A DNA stretch of 64,000 nt from Bradyrhizobium sp. Ash2021. Its GTDB lineage: Bacteria; Pseudomonadota; Alphaproteobacteria; Rhizobiales; Xanthobacteraceae. Position numbers and translations under genes: made by a program. Location: contig NZ_CP100604.1 in assembly GCF_031202265.1 (NCBI RefSeq), forward strand, positions 3,764,501 to 3,828,500. The letters run 5' to 3'. Under the pieces are notes generated by a model. It saw nothing but the letters and a program-made list of their open reading frames with translations, was not told the origin of the DNA and made no database searches. This document shows, one piece after another, positions 1-8,041 of this stretch. The number at the start of each line of letters is the position of its first letter. The first letter of the stretch is position 1.

Positions 1-311
1 TGCCGTTTTTGACCGCCGCCCACGCCGTCACCGTGATTGCCGTAAACGAGGATCGGCACGACGACAACGAAGCACGTTCGGATCAGATCGTCGGTCATCT
101 CGCTCGGCGCGACATCAAGGCGCGCGCTGAGCGGCTGACGGCTGACCGGGAAAATGTTCACGGCACCATCCTGTCGATCGCGGCCGACATCGATATCGGT
201 CTGCTGGTGATGGGCGGGTACGGTCACTCCCGCCTGAGAGAACGCATCCTCGGTGGCGTCACCCGCGGCATATTCGAATCGATGACGGTCCCGGTGCTGA
301 TGTCGCACTGA
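1..311 (+). CDS. Universal stress protein (UspA family), C-terminal part
   Basis: Partial gene: the frame is already open at the first base, so the true start lies upstream, and about 103 codons are visible. Usp domains bind ATP and act in stress survival in the cytoplasm. The C-terminal signature is seen as LLVMGGYGHSRLRERILGG, which fits the G-x2-G-x9-G nucleotide loop, although the residue after the last Gly is Gly rather than the usual Ser/Thr. The tail ending in VPVLMSH is typical of the last beta strand. It precedes a phasin/PHA synthase pair with FixK-type boxes, and Usp genes are frequent members of FixK/FNR regulons. The family call is firm; the specific role is unknown. Confidence 0.85.
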   Translation, partial: PFLTAAHAVTVIAVNEDRHDDNEARSDQIVGHLARRDIKARAERLTADRENVHGTILSIAADIDIGLLVMGGYGHSRLRERILGGVTRGIFESMTVPVLMSH

Positions 312-380
312 CCGGGCGATGCGCTGCAAGGCCCTTGCGGCGCCACTCTGCCCCCCTGCCGGAAAATCCCGAGGAGGCCG

Positions 381-394
381 TTGATTTGCCTCAA
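381..394. promoter_or_regulatory. Upstream FixK/FNR-type box
   Basis: TTGATTTGCCTCAA fits TTGA-N6-TCAA, the binding consensus of the FNR/FixK/Anr family. It lies 49 bp upstream of a second identical-class box (430-443), in the gap between the Usp gene and the phasin gene. Tandem boxes suggest low-oxygen activation of phasin-phaC. Confidence 0.65.
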
Positions 395-429
395 GAAAGC
401 GGGCCTGAAGGGGACTCGATCTGATTAGT

Positions 430-443
430 TTGATGCAGCTCAA
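430..443 (+). promoter_or_regulatory. Proximal FixK/FNR-type box of the phasin-phaC promoter
   Basis: TTGATGCAGCTCAA again fits TTGA-N6-TCAA. Its centre is about 63 bp before the phasin ATG at 500. An activator bound at -41.5 would place the transcript start near 478, leaving a short leader containing the GGAGG ribosome site just before the ATG, which is a sensible class II arrangement. Confidence 0.7.
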
Positions 444-499
444 TAAGCTCGCTGACGTGGGGGTGTAGGAATTCAGCCAACGCAAGACCGGAGGTCATC

Positions 500-874
500 A
501 TGTCCATGCCAGAGCTTTCAGAAGCGGATGCAGCGAGCCCAGAGCAGGCAACGGCCGAAGCCGCCACCCAAATGGCCAAGGCCAATCAGCGCGTCGCCAA
601 CTTCATCTTCGGAGCACAAAAATTGATGCTCGAGGAACTCGTATTTACCAGCAATGCGATGGTTGAGCGGGCACAGACCGAGATGCACCTGTTCTCGGAG
701 CTCGTATCGAAGATGTCCGGCGCGCATTCCGTCAAGGACATCAGGACGATGTACGAGGAATGCAGCAAACACCAGATCGAGTTTGTACGCCGCGACTGCG
801 ATCGGCTTTTCAGGCATGGCGAACGACTGATCGAAGCTACGTCCAGCTTGTTCAAGAGCCATCCGCTGAACTGA
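500..874 (+). CDS. Phasin family protein
   Basis: A 124-residue, mostly helical protein of phasin type. Phasins coat polyhydroxyalkanoate granules and control their number and size. The N-terminus is Ala/Glu-rich and unstructured-looking, followed by long amphipathic helices (roughly residues 25-115) with the FIFGAQKLMLEE and HLFSELVSKM style heptads common in the family. The start is supported by GGAGG eight bases upstream of the ATG. It lies 10 bp before phaC on the same strand, so granule coat protein and polymer synthase are co-expressed. Phasin sequences diverge strongly; the assignment rests on helical composition, size and position next to phaC. Confidence 0.8.
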   Translation: MSMPELSEADAASPEQATAEAATQMAKANQRVANFIFGAQKLMLEELVFTSNAMVERAQTEMHLFSELVSKMSGAHSVKDIRTMYEECSKHQIEFVRRDCDRLFRHGERLIEATSSLFKSHPLN

Positions 875-884
875 TTGGAATTCC

Positions 885-2711
885 ATGCCGGTGACATCGA
901 CCATGCCGAAGGCTGAAGCGTCAGCCGTGTCCAGCCTTGCGCCCGCCGTGGCGGGTGACGTAACGGCAACAGCAGTGCAAGCGCGCCAGCAAACCGAAGG
1001 CGAAGCCCATCAGGCCGATCGCGCGTTTCATGCGATGTTGGCGCGCCTGACAGGGGGCATTTCGCCGGTTGCCCTGTTGCTTGCGTACACCGACTGGCTC
1101 TTGCATCTGGCGGCATCGCCGCAGCGGCAGATCGAGATCTCGCAGGAGGCGGTTCAGGATGCGAAGCGGCTGATCGAATCCGCACAGCAATATCCAAAGC
1201 CCGATCAGGAGCCCTGGTCGCTGATCAAGCCGCAGCCGCAGGACCGGCGTTTTGCCCGGCCGGAGTGGGAAAGCCCGCCGTTCAATCTATTCGCGCAAGC
1301 GTTTCTGCTGGGGGAGCAATGGTGGCACAACGCGACCACTGGGGTGCGCGGAGTTGCAAAGCAGAACGAGGCGATCGTCGAGTTCTCCGTCCGGCAGATG
1401 CTGAACGTGCTGGCACCGTCCAATTTCGCCGCGACCAATCCCGAAGTGTTGCAGAAGGCGTTCCAGAGCGGCGGCGAGAATTTTCTGCTCGGCTGGCAGA
1501 ATTTTTGTAGCGACTGGATGCGCCTGTTGTCGGGCGGCAAGGCATCGGCCAACGCCGGCGATTTTGTCGTCGGCGAAACCGTTGCCACGTCACGCGGCAA
1601 GGTCGTGTTCCGCAACGAGCTGATTGAACTGATCCAGTATTATCCAGTAACCGGCAAGGTACATCCGGAGCCGATCCTGATCGTGCCGGCCTGGATCATG
1701 AAATACTACATTCTGGATCTGTCGCCGCAGAACTCGCTGGTGAGCTATCTCACCGGCCAGGGTTTTACCGTATTCATGATCTCATGGCGCAATCCTGGAG
1801 CCGCTGACCGCGATATCGCCTTCGACGACTATCGCGTGCTCGGGGCGGAAGCGGCGTTGGCCACCATCGAAGACATCGTACCTGGCCGTCAAGTCCATGC
1901 GTTGGGCTATTGCCTTGGCGGGACATTGTTGTCGATCGCCGCCGCGACCATGGCACGTGAGGGCGACAACAGGTTGAAGTCAATCAACTTGCTGGCCGCG
2001 CAAACGGATTTTACTGAAGCTGGTGAACTGACCCTGTTCATCAACGAAAGCCAGGTCACATTTCTCGAAGACATGACGTGGCAGCACGGTGTACTCGACA
2101 CCACCCAGATGGCAGGCGCATTCCAGCTGCTGCGCTCGAACGATCTGATCTGGTCGCGGATGACCCGCGACTATTTGATAGGCGAGCGGGCGCCGCCGAG
2201 CGACCTCATGGCCTGGAACGCCGATGCCACCCGCCTGCCATACCGGATGCATTCGGAATATCTGCGCAACCTGTTCCTCGACAACGATCTGGCGGAGGGC
2301 CGTTACCTCGTCGAGGGCAAGCCGATCTCGCTGTCGGATATTCACACGCCGATGTTCGTGGCCGGCACGCTGCGCGATCACGTCGCGCCCTGGAAATCGA
2401 CTTACAAGATAAATCTTCTGGTAGATGCGGACGTGACGTATCTTTTGACCAGCGGCGGCCACAATGCAGGCATCGTGGCGCCGCCGAGCGAGCAGGGGCA
2501 CAGCTATCGGGTCAGGACGAAGCCGGCACATGCAACCTATACCGGTCCCGACGAATGGCTAAAGACGGTAGCGCCGGTCGAAGGGTCGTGGTGGCCGGAA
2601 TGGACCAAATGGCTGGCCGCCCGGTCCGGGGAGCTATCTGAGCCGCCGCGCATGGGCACGGCGGAAGGCAGAAATTTGCCCGATGCACCGGGCGACTATG
2701 TTCGGGGGTGA
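885..2711 (+). CDS. phaC: Class I poly(3-hydroxyalkanoate) synthase
   Basis: PhaC polymerises (R)-3-hydroxyacyl-CoA into polyhydroxyalkanoate at the granule surface. The 608 residues match the usual class I length. The N-terminal PhaC_N region is followed by an alpha/beta-hydrolase core with the lipase-like box GYCLGG, giving the nucleophile Cys343; Asp498 (in TLRDHVAPW) and His526 (in SGGHNAG) complete the catalytic triad. Also seen is the family motif PAWIMKYYILDLSP. An alternative start is ATG 903. The gene follows the phasin by 10 bp, shares its FixK-type promoter, and ends just before a strong hairpin. PHA synthesis under oxygen limitation is a known electron and carbon sink in rhizobia; that link here is inferred from the boxes. 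Confidence 0.96.
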   Translation: MPVTSTMPKAEASAVSSLAPAVAGDVTATAVQARQQTEGEAHQADRAFHAMLARLTGGISPVALLLAYTDWLLHLAASPQRQIEISQEAVQDAKRLIESAQQYPKPDQEPWSLIKPQPQDRRFARPEWESPPFNLFAQAFLLGEQWWHNATTGVRGVAKQNEAIVEFSVRQMLNVLAPSNFAATNPEVLQKAFQSGGENFLLGWQNFCSDWMRLLSGGKASANAGDFVVGETVATSRGKVVFRNELIELIQYYPVTGKVHPEPILIVPAWIMKYYILDLSPQNSLVSYLTGQGFTVFMISWRNPGAADRDIAFDDYRVLGAEAALATIEDIVPGRQVHALGYCLGGTLLSIAAATMAREGDNRLKSINLLAAQTDFTEAGELTLFINESQVTFLEDMTWQHGVLDTTQMAGAFQLLRSNDLIWSRMTRDYLIGERAPPSDLMAWNADATRLPYRMHSEYLRNLFLDNDLAEGRYLVEGKPISLSDIHTPMFVAGTLRDHVAPWKSTYKINLLVDADVTYLLTSGGHNAGIVAPPSEQGHSYRVRTKPAHATYTGPDEWLKTVAPVEGSWWPEWTKWLAARSGELSEPPRMGTAEGRNLPDAPGDYVRG

Positions 2712-2729
2712 TCAATCGTGCCAGGACTA

Positions 2730-2756
2730 ATCGGCTCTGATTGAATCAGAGCCGAT
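2730..2756. terminator. Hairpin between convergent phaC and DUF2892 gene
   Basis: A perfect 12-bp stem (ATCGGCTCTGAT paired with its complement) closes on a 3-base loop, 18 bases after the phaC stop. There is no strong T-run on either side, but the symmetric position between two convergent genes fits a bidirectional terminator. Confidence 0.7.
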
Positions 2757-2798
2757 GCTCCAGTGAGGCGTTTTCTAGCCAACGCTGGGATGGCCGAG

Positions 2799-3005
2799 TT
2801 ACTGGCGGGCCGTGCGGCTTGAGATGCCCAAGGCGGTATAGAGTGGGCAGCTCCTGAAGAACGCGGTCGCGAGCAGCACCAGACCGATCAATCCGGCCCA
2901 ATGCCATCCCTGAATCGACAAGCCATCCTGCAACGCAAATGCGACCAGCGCCAATCCCAGCACGATCCGCACGTACTGATCAATCGTTCCGACATTTACC
3001 GGCAT
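2799..3005 (-). CDS. DUF2892 (YgaP-like) small inner-membrane protein
   Basis: 68 residues with two hydrophobic helices separated by a short loop, beginning MPVNVGTIDQYVRIVLG and containing the conserved SCPLYTALGIS end. This is the DUF2892 pattern, also found as the membrane part of YgaP rhodaneses. The conserved Cys in SCPLY is typical. The function is not established; relatives are often near sulfur-transfer or low-oxygen genes. A GGGAGA ribosome site precedes the ATG. A FixK/FNR box at 3079-3092 lies about 80 bp upstream, so a class II start would leave a leader of about 40 bases. Confidence 0.85.
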   Translation of the reverse strand: MPVNVGTIDQYVRIVLGLALVAFALQDGLSIQGWHWAGLIGLVLLATAFFRSCPLYTALGISSRTARQ

Positions 3006-3078
3006 GGTACGTCTCCCTCAGATGACCCTTGGTGAAAGAACTCCAAATTAAGGATCGCACGCCGGGCCGGATCGGGCT

Positions 3079-3092
3079 TTGATCTGTCTCAA
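3079..3092 (-). promoter_or_regulatory. FixK/FNR-type box upstream of the DUF2892 gene
   Basis: TTGATCTGTCTCAA is a third TTGA-N6-TCAA match within 3 kb. It sits between the divergent DUF2892 gene (start 3005) and the acyl-CoA synthetase gene (start 3244). The distance best suits the leftward gene; control of the rightward gene is also possible. Confidence 0.6.
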
Positions 3093-3243
3093 CAGGAAAT
3101 CGACCGCGAAAGGTACGGGGAGTGCGACCAGATTTGTCATCGGGCCGAGACCGGGCCGGGTTACAATGTGACTTCAAGAACCCTCGGCGCGGAAGACGCC
3201 ACTGGGTCCGCAAGGGGCCGGCACCGGCCAGATATTGAGACCG

Positions 3244-5937
3244 ATGTCGACCTATCGCCTGAAAAATCTGCTGTCGCCCCGTTCGATCGCGCTGGTCGGG
3301 GCCAGCCCGCGCCACGGCTCCGTCGGGCGGGCTATCCTTGGCAATATTCGCAAGGCGCACTTCAAGGGCGAATTCGGCCTGGTGAATCCGCGCTATGCCG
3401 AGGTCGACGGCGTTACAACGGTCGATAGCCTCGGCAAGCTGACTTTTGCGCCGGAACTCGTGGTCATCACCGTGCCGGCAACGACGGTCGTCGGACTGAT
3501 CGATGAGGCCGGCCGCCACGGCGCCGCGGGCGCGATCATTATCAGCGCCGGGCTCGGCCATGGTGCGGGATCGTCGGCGGACGCAGCCGAACGGGCGGCG
3601 CAAAAATACGGCATGAGGCTGATCGGTCCCAATTGTCTGGGTATCATGATGCCCGGCGTCAATCTCAACGCGAGCTTTTCCGCGCACATGCCCGCGATGG
3701 GCAATCTGGCGTTGGTCTCGCAGTCCGGCGCCATCGCTGCCGGCATGGTCGACTGGGCCGCGCAGCGCGCCGTCGGGTTTTCCGGGATCGTATCGGTTGG
3801 CGATCAACTCGACGTCGATATCGCCGATCTGCTTGACTACTTCGCGCTGGATCCGAAGACGCAGGCCATCCTGCTCTACATCGAAGCGATCAAGGACGCC
3901 CGTAAGTTCATGTCGGCGGCGCGTGCCGCCGCAAGGATCAAGCCGGTCGTCGTCGTCAAATCCGGGCGCATGGCCCAGGGCGCCAAAGCTGCCGCGACCC
4001 ACACCGGCGCCTTGGCAGGCTCGGACGCCGTTTACGACGCGGCCTTCCAGCGCGCCGGTGTGTTGCGGGTATCGGATCTTCGCGAGTTGTTCGACTGTGC
4101 CGAGACGCTCGGGCGGCTCAAGTCGCCGCCGGGAAAACGGCTCGCGATTCTGACCAATGGCGGTGGCATCGGGGTGCTCGCCGTCGACCGGCTGGCCGAG
4201 CTGGGTGGGATTCCCGCTGCTATCACGCCTGCGATCCGGGAAAGACTGAACGCCGTGTTGCCGCTGACATGGTCCGGATCAAACCCGGTCGACATCATCG
4301 GCGACGCCGATCCCGCGCGATATGCGGCGGCGCTCGAGGTGTTGCTGGCCGATCCCGGCAATGACGCCATCCTGGTGCTGAACGTCCAGACTGCGATCGC
4401 GCGCGCCGACGATATCGCCGCGACTGTGACGGGGGTGGTGCAGGAATATCGCCGGCAGCACCAGGGCTCCGCCAAGCCCGTGCTCGCGGTCTGGATCGGC
4501 GCAGAACCGAAGGTCATCAATCTCCTGAGCGACGCCGGGATACCGAACTACCCGACCGAGGACGATGCGGTACGGGGTTTTATGCATCTGGTGCGGCATC
4601 GTGAGGTCGTGGAGGCGCTGGCGCAGGTTCCGCCGGCCATGCCCGGCGCGTTTGCGCCCGATATCGGGGCCGCACGGCGGGTCGTCGCCGCTGCGCTGGC
4701 CGATGGCTGCCATTTCCTCGATCCGATCGAAATCAAGCGGCTGTTTGACGTCTATGAGATCGCGATGGTGCCGACATTCGCCGCCGCCGATGCCGAACAG
4801 GCAGCTGCCCACGCCTCGGGCTTGTTCGCGCAAGGTGCGACCGTGGTGCTCAAGGTCATGTCGCGCGACATCGTTCACAAGTCGGATGTCGGCGGCGTCG
4901 TGCTCAATCTCACCAGCGCCGATGCGGTTCGCGCGGCGACGTCGGACATTCTCGCGCGGGCGAAAGCGTTGCGGCCGGAAGCGCGGATCGCCGGCGTTTT
5001 GGTGCAGCCGATGGTGCTGCGGCCGAAGGCGCGTGAGCTCATTCTCGGCCTCGCCGACGATCCGACCTTCGGCACTGTCGTCGTATTCGGCCGCGGCGGC
5101 ACGGCGGTCGAGATCATCAACGACAAGGCGCTGGCGCTTCCGCCGCTCGACCTGCAGCTCGCGCGCGCCCTGATCGAGCGTACCCGTGTCTCGCGGCTGC
5201 TTCGCGCCTACCGCGACGTGCCGGCGGTCAAGGAGGATGCCGTCGCGATGGTCCTGGTCAAGCTGGCGCAGATGGCCGCTGACATTCCCGAAATTCGCGG
5301 ACTGGACATCAACCCGCTGCTGGCAGATGAGGCCGGCGTGCTCGCGGTCGACGCGCGTGTCGTTGTCGGGCGCGTGGAACGGAAATTCGCAGGCTCCGGG
5401 CCTGCGAACTTCGCGGTGCGGCCGTATCCGTCGCAATGGCAGCGTCATATCGAGGTCAAGGACGGCTGGCGGGTATACGTCCGCCCGATCCTGCCCGAGG
5501 ATGAACCGCTGATCCATGAACTGTTGCGGCACGTGACCAGCCATGATCTGCGGCTGCGGTTCTTCGCGCCCATGAAGGAATTTTCGCACCAGTTCATCGC
5601 GCGCCTGACCCAGCTCGACTATGCCCGCGCCATGGCCTTTGTCGCGTTCGACGAAGTGACCGGCGAGATGGTGGGCGTGGTCAGGATTCACTCGGACTCG
5701 ATCTACGAATCCGCCGAATATGCGATCCTGCTGCGATCGGATCTCAAGGGCAGGGGACTTGGCTGGGCGCTGATGCAACTGATCATCGAATACGCGAAAT
5801 CCGAAGGGCTGAAAGCCATCTCGGGCGATGTACTTGCCGAAAACACGATCATGCTGGCGATGTGCCGCAGTCTCGGTTTTGAGGTCAAGCCGGATCCCGT
5901 CGAGCACGATATTTGTGAGGTCAGGCTAAAGCTCTAG
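3244..5937 (+). CDS. ADP-forming acyl-CoA synthetase fused to GNAT acetyltransferase (Pat-like)
   Basis: About 897 residues. The N-terminal CoA-binding domain (SPRSIALVGASP) and succinyl-CoA-synthetase-like region contain the active-site His in AAATHTGALAGSDA. An ATP-grasp domain follows (HKSDVGGVVLNL, residues roughly 500-710). The C-terminal GNAT acetyltransferase domain covers about 740-890, with the acetyl-CoA loop in the segment LKGRGLGWALM. Relatives either make acetyl-CoA from acetate and ATP or, when the synthetase part has lost activity, act as protein lysine acetyltransferases (Pat/Pka). The catalytic His is present here. ATG 3244 is preferred over an upstream in-frame TTG at 3235. 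It is monocistronic and followed by a hairpin at 5947-5963. Acetylation of acyl-CoA enzymes and balance with PHA synthesis is an inference. Confidence 0.9.
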   Translation: MSTYRLKNLLSPRSIALVGASPRHGSVGRAILGNIRKAHFKGEFGLVNPRYAEVDGVTTVDSLGKLTFAPELVVITVPATTVVGLIDEAGRHGAAGAIIISAGLGHGAGSSADAAERAAQKYGMRLIGPNCLGIMMPGVNLNASFSAHMPAMGNLALVSQSGAIAAGMVDWAAQRAVGFSGIVSVGDQLDVDIADLLDYFALDPKTQAILLYIEAIKDARKFMSAARAAARIKPVVVVKSGRMAQGAKAAATHTGALAGSDAVYDAAFQRAGVLRVSDLRELFDCAETLGRLKSPPGKRLAILTNGGGIGVLAVDRLAELGGIPAAITPAIRERLNAVLPLTWSGSNPVDIIGDADPARYAAALEVLLADPGNDAILVLNVQTAIARADDIAATVTGVVQEYRRQHQGSAKPVLAVWIGAEPKVINLLSDAGIPNYPTEDDAVRGFMHLVRHREVVEALAQVPPAMPGAFAPDIGAARRVVAAALADGCHFLDPIEIKRLFDVYEIAMVPTFAAADAEQAAAHASGLFAQGATVVLKVMSRDIVHKSDVGGVVLNLTSADAVRAATSDILARAKALRPEARIAGVLVQPMVLRPKARELILGLADDPTFGTVVVFGRGGTAVEIINDKALALPPLDLQLARALIERTRVSRLLRAYRDVPAVKEDAVAMVLVKLAQMAADIPEIRGLDINPLLADEAGVLAVDARVVVGRVERKFAGSGPANFAVRPYPSQWQRHIEVKDGWRVYVRPILPEDEPLIHELLRHVTSHDLRLRFFAPMKEFSHQFIARLTQLDYARAMAFVAFDEVTGEMVGVVRIHSDSIYESAEYAILLRSDLKGRGLGWALMQLIIEYAKSEGLKAISGDVLAENTIMLAMCRSLGFEVKPDPVEHDICEVRLKL

Positions 5938-5946
5938 GTCAACCGT

Positions 5947-5963
5947 GAGAGCGCGGCGCTCTC
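5947..5963 (+). terminator. Hairpin after the acyl-CoA synthetase/GNAT gene
   Basis: A 7-bp GC-rich stem (GAGAGCG with CGCTCTC) and a 3-base loop begin 10 bases after the stop codon. There is no T-run, so it may be a weak intrinsic terminator or an mRNA-end stabiliser. Confidence 0.5.
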
Positions 5964-6042
5964 GTTCATCCGGCGAACGCTGCTGCGATCACGCCGTGGC
6001 TAAAGATACGACATCTTTTTGACGACATTCTCGCTGTCCACC

Positions 6043-6204
6043 CTAGTGCCTCCGCATCATGAAGCCGATGACGACGCCAAGCGCGAAAGCGGATGCGAGC
6101 GTCGTGATCGGTCGCTCGGCGATCAGTTTCTCGACATGATCCTCTTCCCCGCTCAAGGTCTCACCGAGTTCGCTCAAGGCCGCCTTGATCTGGTCGGCGA
6201 GGTC
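6043..6204 (-). pseudogene. 3' remnant of a DUF883 (ElaB/YqjD-like) gene
   Basis: The last 53 codons of a leftward gene remain. They contain an amphipathic helix (DLADQIKAALSELGETL), the turn VEKLIAERP, a hydrophobic glycine-containing membrane segment (SAFALGVVIGF) and the Arg-rich end MMRRH. This is the layout of ElaB/YgaM/YqjD proteins, which anchor in the inner membrane by the C-terminal helix and can bind ribosomes. The N-terminal half is missing: upstream of about 6204 the same reading frame runs antisense into fixI sequence. The remnant and the fixI remnant abut at the same point, so one rearrangement truncated both. Confidence 0.65.
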
Positions 6205-7101
6205 GACCGGGTCATCTTCGACAAGACCGGAACCCTGACCTTGCCGGAACTCGACGTTGTCAATTCCGCAGCTATTCCGCCCGAAATGTTCGAGCTTGCC
6301 GGACGGTTGGCGCTCGCAAGCCATCACCCGGTGGCCGCTGCGGTGGCGCGTGCGTCGAACGCCCGATTACCCCTGGCAGGCGTAGTCGAGGAGCCCGGGC
6401 AGGGCGTTCGTGCTTTCATCGAAGGCGAAGAGATCAGGCTGGGTAGGCCGTCCTTTTGCGGTGCCGACCGGTTGGCCAACGAGATTCTGATCCGGGACCC
6501 GGAAGTGTCGGTCGTCGCGTTCAGCCGGGGCGGTGCCCGCTATGTGTTCGCGGTCCGGCAGCTTCTGCGCCCGGATGCGCCGGCGATGATGGCCGCGCTC
6601 CAGACACGCGGTATCGCGGTGGAGATTGTCTCGGGCGACCGGGAGCCGGCGGTCCGGGCGGCCGCGCAATCGCTCGGAATTGGCGAGTGGCGCGCCGGCG
6701 TCACGCCGGCCGACAAGATCGCGCGCATCGAAGAACTGAAACGGCAGGGCCTCAAGGTCATGATAGTCGGCGACGGGTTGAATGACGCGCCGGCGCTCGC
6801 CGCCGCGCATGTTTCGATGTCGCCGATCAGTGCCGCCCATCTGAGCCAGGCCACCGCGGATCTTGTCTTTCTCGGCAAGCCGCTCGCTCCCGTGGTTGCC
6901 GCGATCGATTTCTCGCGGAAGGCGCTGTATTTGATGCGGCAGAATCTCTGGCTTGCGGTCGGATACAATTTCCTTGCGGTTCCGATCGCGATTGCCGGGT
7001 TCGTGACGCCGCTGATCGCGGCGGTCGCGATGTCCGGCTCCTCACTGCTGGTGATGCTGAACGCGCTTCGCGCGCGCGGCGTCGTGCAACCGAGGTCATG
7101 A
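6202..7101 (+). pseudogene. fixI: 5'-truncated fixI (ccoI), heavy-metal P-type ATPase C-terminal half
   Basis: About 300 codons of a copper-transporting P1B ATPase that supplies cbb3 oxidase. Seen are the phosphorylation motif DKTGTLT at the very start, the hinge motif GDGLNDAPAL, and two C-terminal membrane helices (LWLAVGYNFLAVPIAIAG). Full-length FixI is over 700 residues; the metal-binding domain, the first six helices with the CPC motif, and the actuator domain are gone. The frame stays open back to 6019 only because it runs antisense through the DUF883 remnant. It is directly followed by a damaged fixS, the normal fixGHIS order. Without a transport channel it cannot pump copper. A product would be at most a soluble ATPase domain plus two helices. 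Confidence 0.85.
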
Positions 7102-7266
7102 TGGAAGTGCTGGGTGCCGCTGGCGCTTGGCCTCGGCCTCGTGGGGCTGCTGGGATTTCTCTGGTCGCTCAAGAGCGGGCAGTATGACGATCTCGACGGC
7201 GCAGCCTGGCGGGCCATTGCCGATGATGAGCCGGTGACGGAGCATCCGTCGGACAGACCCGCTTAG
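7101..7266 (+). pseudogene. fixS: Frameshifted fixS (ccoS), cbb3 oxidase assembly protein
   Basis: The frame from 7114 reads VPLALGLGLVGLLGFLWSLK followed by SGQYDDLDGAAWRAIADDE, which is unmistakable FixS/CcoS (one membrane helix, then the conserved SGQYDDLDG tail). The normal ATG (7098 or 7101, overlapping the fixI stop) is in a different frame: ATG GAA GTG CTG then shifts, consistent with loss of a few bases in the first codons. Only a GTG at 7114, without a clear ribosome site, could start it in frame. Together with truncated fixI this is a decayed end of a fixGHIS operon. Confidence 0.85.
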
Positions 7267-7309
7267 GCGCCTTGATCGCAAGTTGGGGGTCCGCCATCCC
7301 CGATCCCGG

Positions 7310-8041
7310 CTAGTTCCGCATTTGCTTGACGGCGCAATGTTGGATGATCCGGAAGCGTGCGTCGGCATGGTCCTGGCGGAACAATGCGATCCGGTCGATC
7401 GCGAGCGTCTTGAGACCGATTGCGGAAAACCGATCCCTCAGCATCGCCATCACGGGCACGCGCCGCGCTTCATCCAGTCGACCGGTCAGCGTCATGTGAA
7501 ACCGAAACTCTTCCATCACATAAGGGTAGCCCCAGCGATCGAGATATTCACACTGCCTCGGCGTCAGCTTCTCGGGATTTCGTCGCGCGCGATCCCCAGC
7601 CGTCAGCGGCGCACGGAATGAATCGAATTCGCGGGTCACATCCCCGACAAACTGCACCAGTTCCGTCGACGGTTTTGCCAGCATCACGGCGATAAAGCCG
7701 CTGATCGAACCGACGACGGGCTCAATCATCGGGATGGAGCGTGCCGTAGCGGCGAAAGACTCGCACGCCGCGGCCAGCTCAGCCTCGGTCCTGCCGGGCG
7801 CCAGCGCCATCGGCGCCTTCAGCGTGGCGTGAAAGCCATACTTTCGGGGATCCTGGGTCAGGTCGCGCCAGTCGGGCCTGGCCAGGGTCACGTCACCCGG
7901 AAAGGGCAGGTCGTCACCGCGATAGGCGTCGTAGCCGAGCAGATCTGCGCCAAAACGGTCCAGCACACTGCCGGGTGCGGGAGCGTAATAGATGGCGTAG
8001 CGCGGATAAATCCCCATTGCCGCAGAATAGAGCCGCTTCAC
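7310..8041 (-). CDS. DUF1045 phosphonate-metabolism protein, 2H phosphoesterase type
   Basis: 243 residues from a GTG that overlaps the upstream stop as GTGA; an ATG eight codons further in (8017) would give the family-typical start near PRYAIYYAPAP. Two HxT motifs are seen, GFHATLKAP and RFHMTLTGRL, the paired active-site signature of the 2H phosphoesterase superfamily (cyclic phosphodiesterases, 2'-5' RNA ligases). DUF1045 members occur in C-P lyase loci. It is the last gene of a translationally coupled leftward trio with a PhnM paralogue and an acetyltransferase. A PhnP-like role, opening the ribosyl cyclic phosphate made by PhnJ, is plausible because no phnP is present in this window; that is inference. 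Confidence 0.85.
   Translation of the reverse strand: MKRLYSAAMGIYPRYAIYYAPAPGSVLDRFGADLLGYDAYRGDDLPFPGDVTLARPDWRDLTQDPRKYGFHATLKAPMALAPGRTEAELAAACESFAATARSIPMIEPVVGSISGFIAVMLAKPSTELVQFVGDVTREFDSFRAPLTAGDRARRNPEKLTPRQCEYLDRWGYPYVMEEFRFHMTLTGRLDEARRVPVMAMLRDRFSAIGLKTLAIDRIALFRQDHADARFRIIQHCAVKQMRN

Noticed and set aside
4279..5907. Long leftward open frame (542 codons) opposite the acyl-CoA synthetase gene
   Set aside because: Product is rich in Arg, His, Asp and Gly with no domain signature, and it lies wholly antisense to a clear gene; expected from GC-rich codon use.
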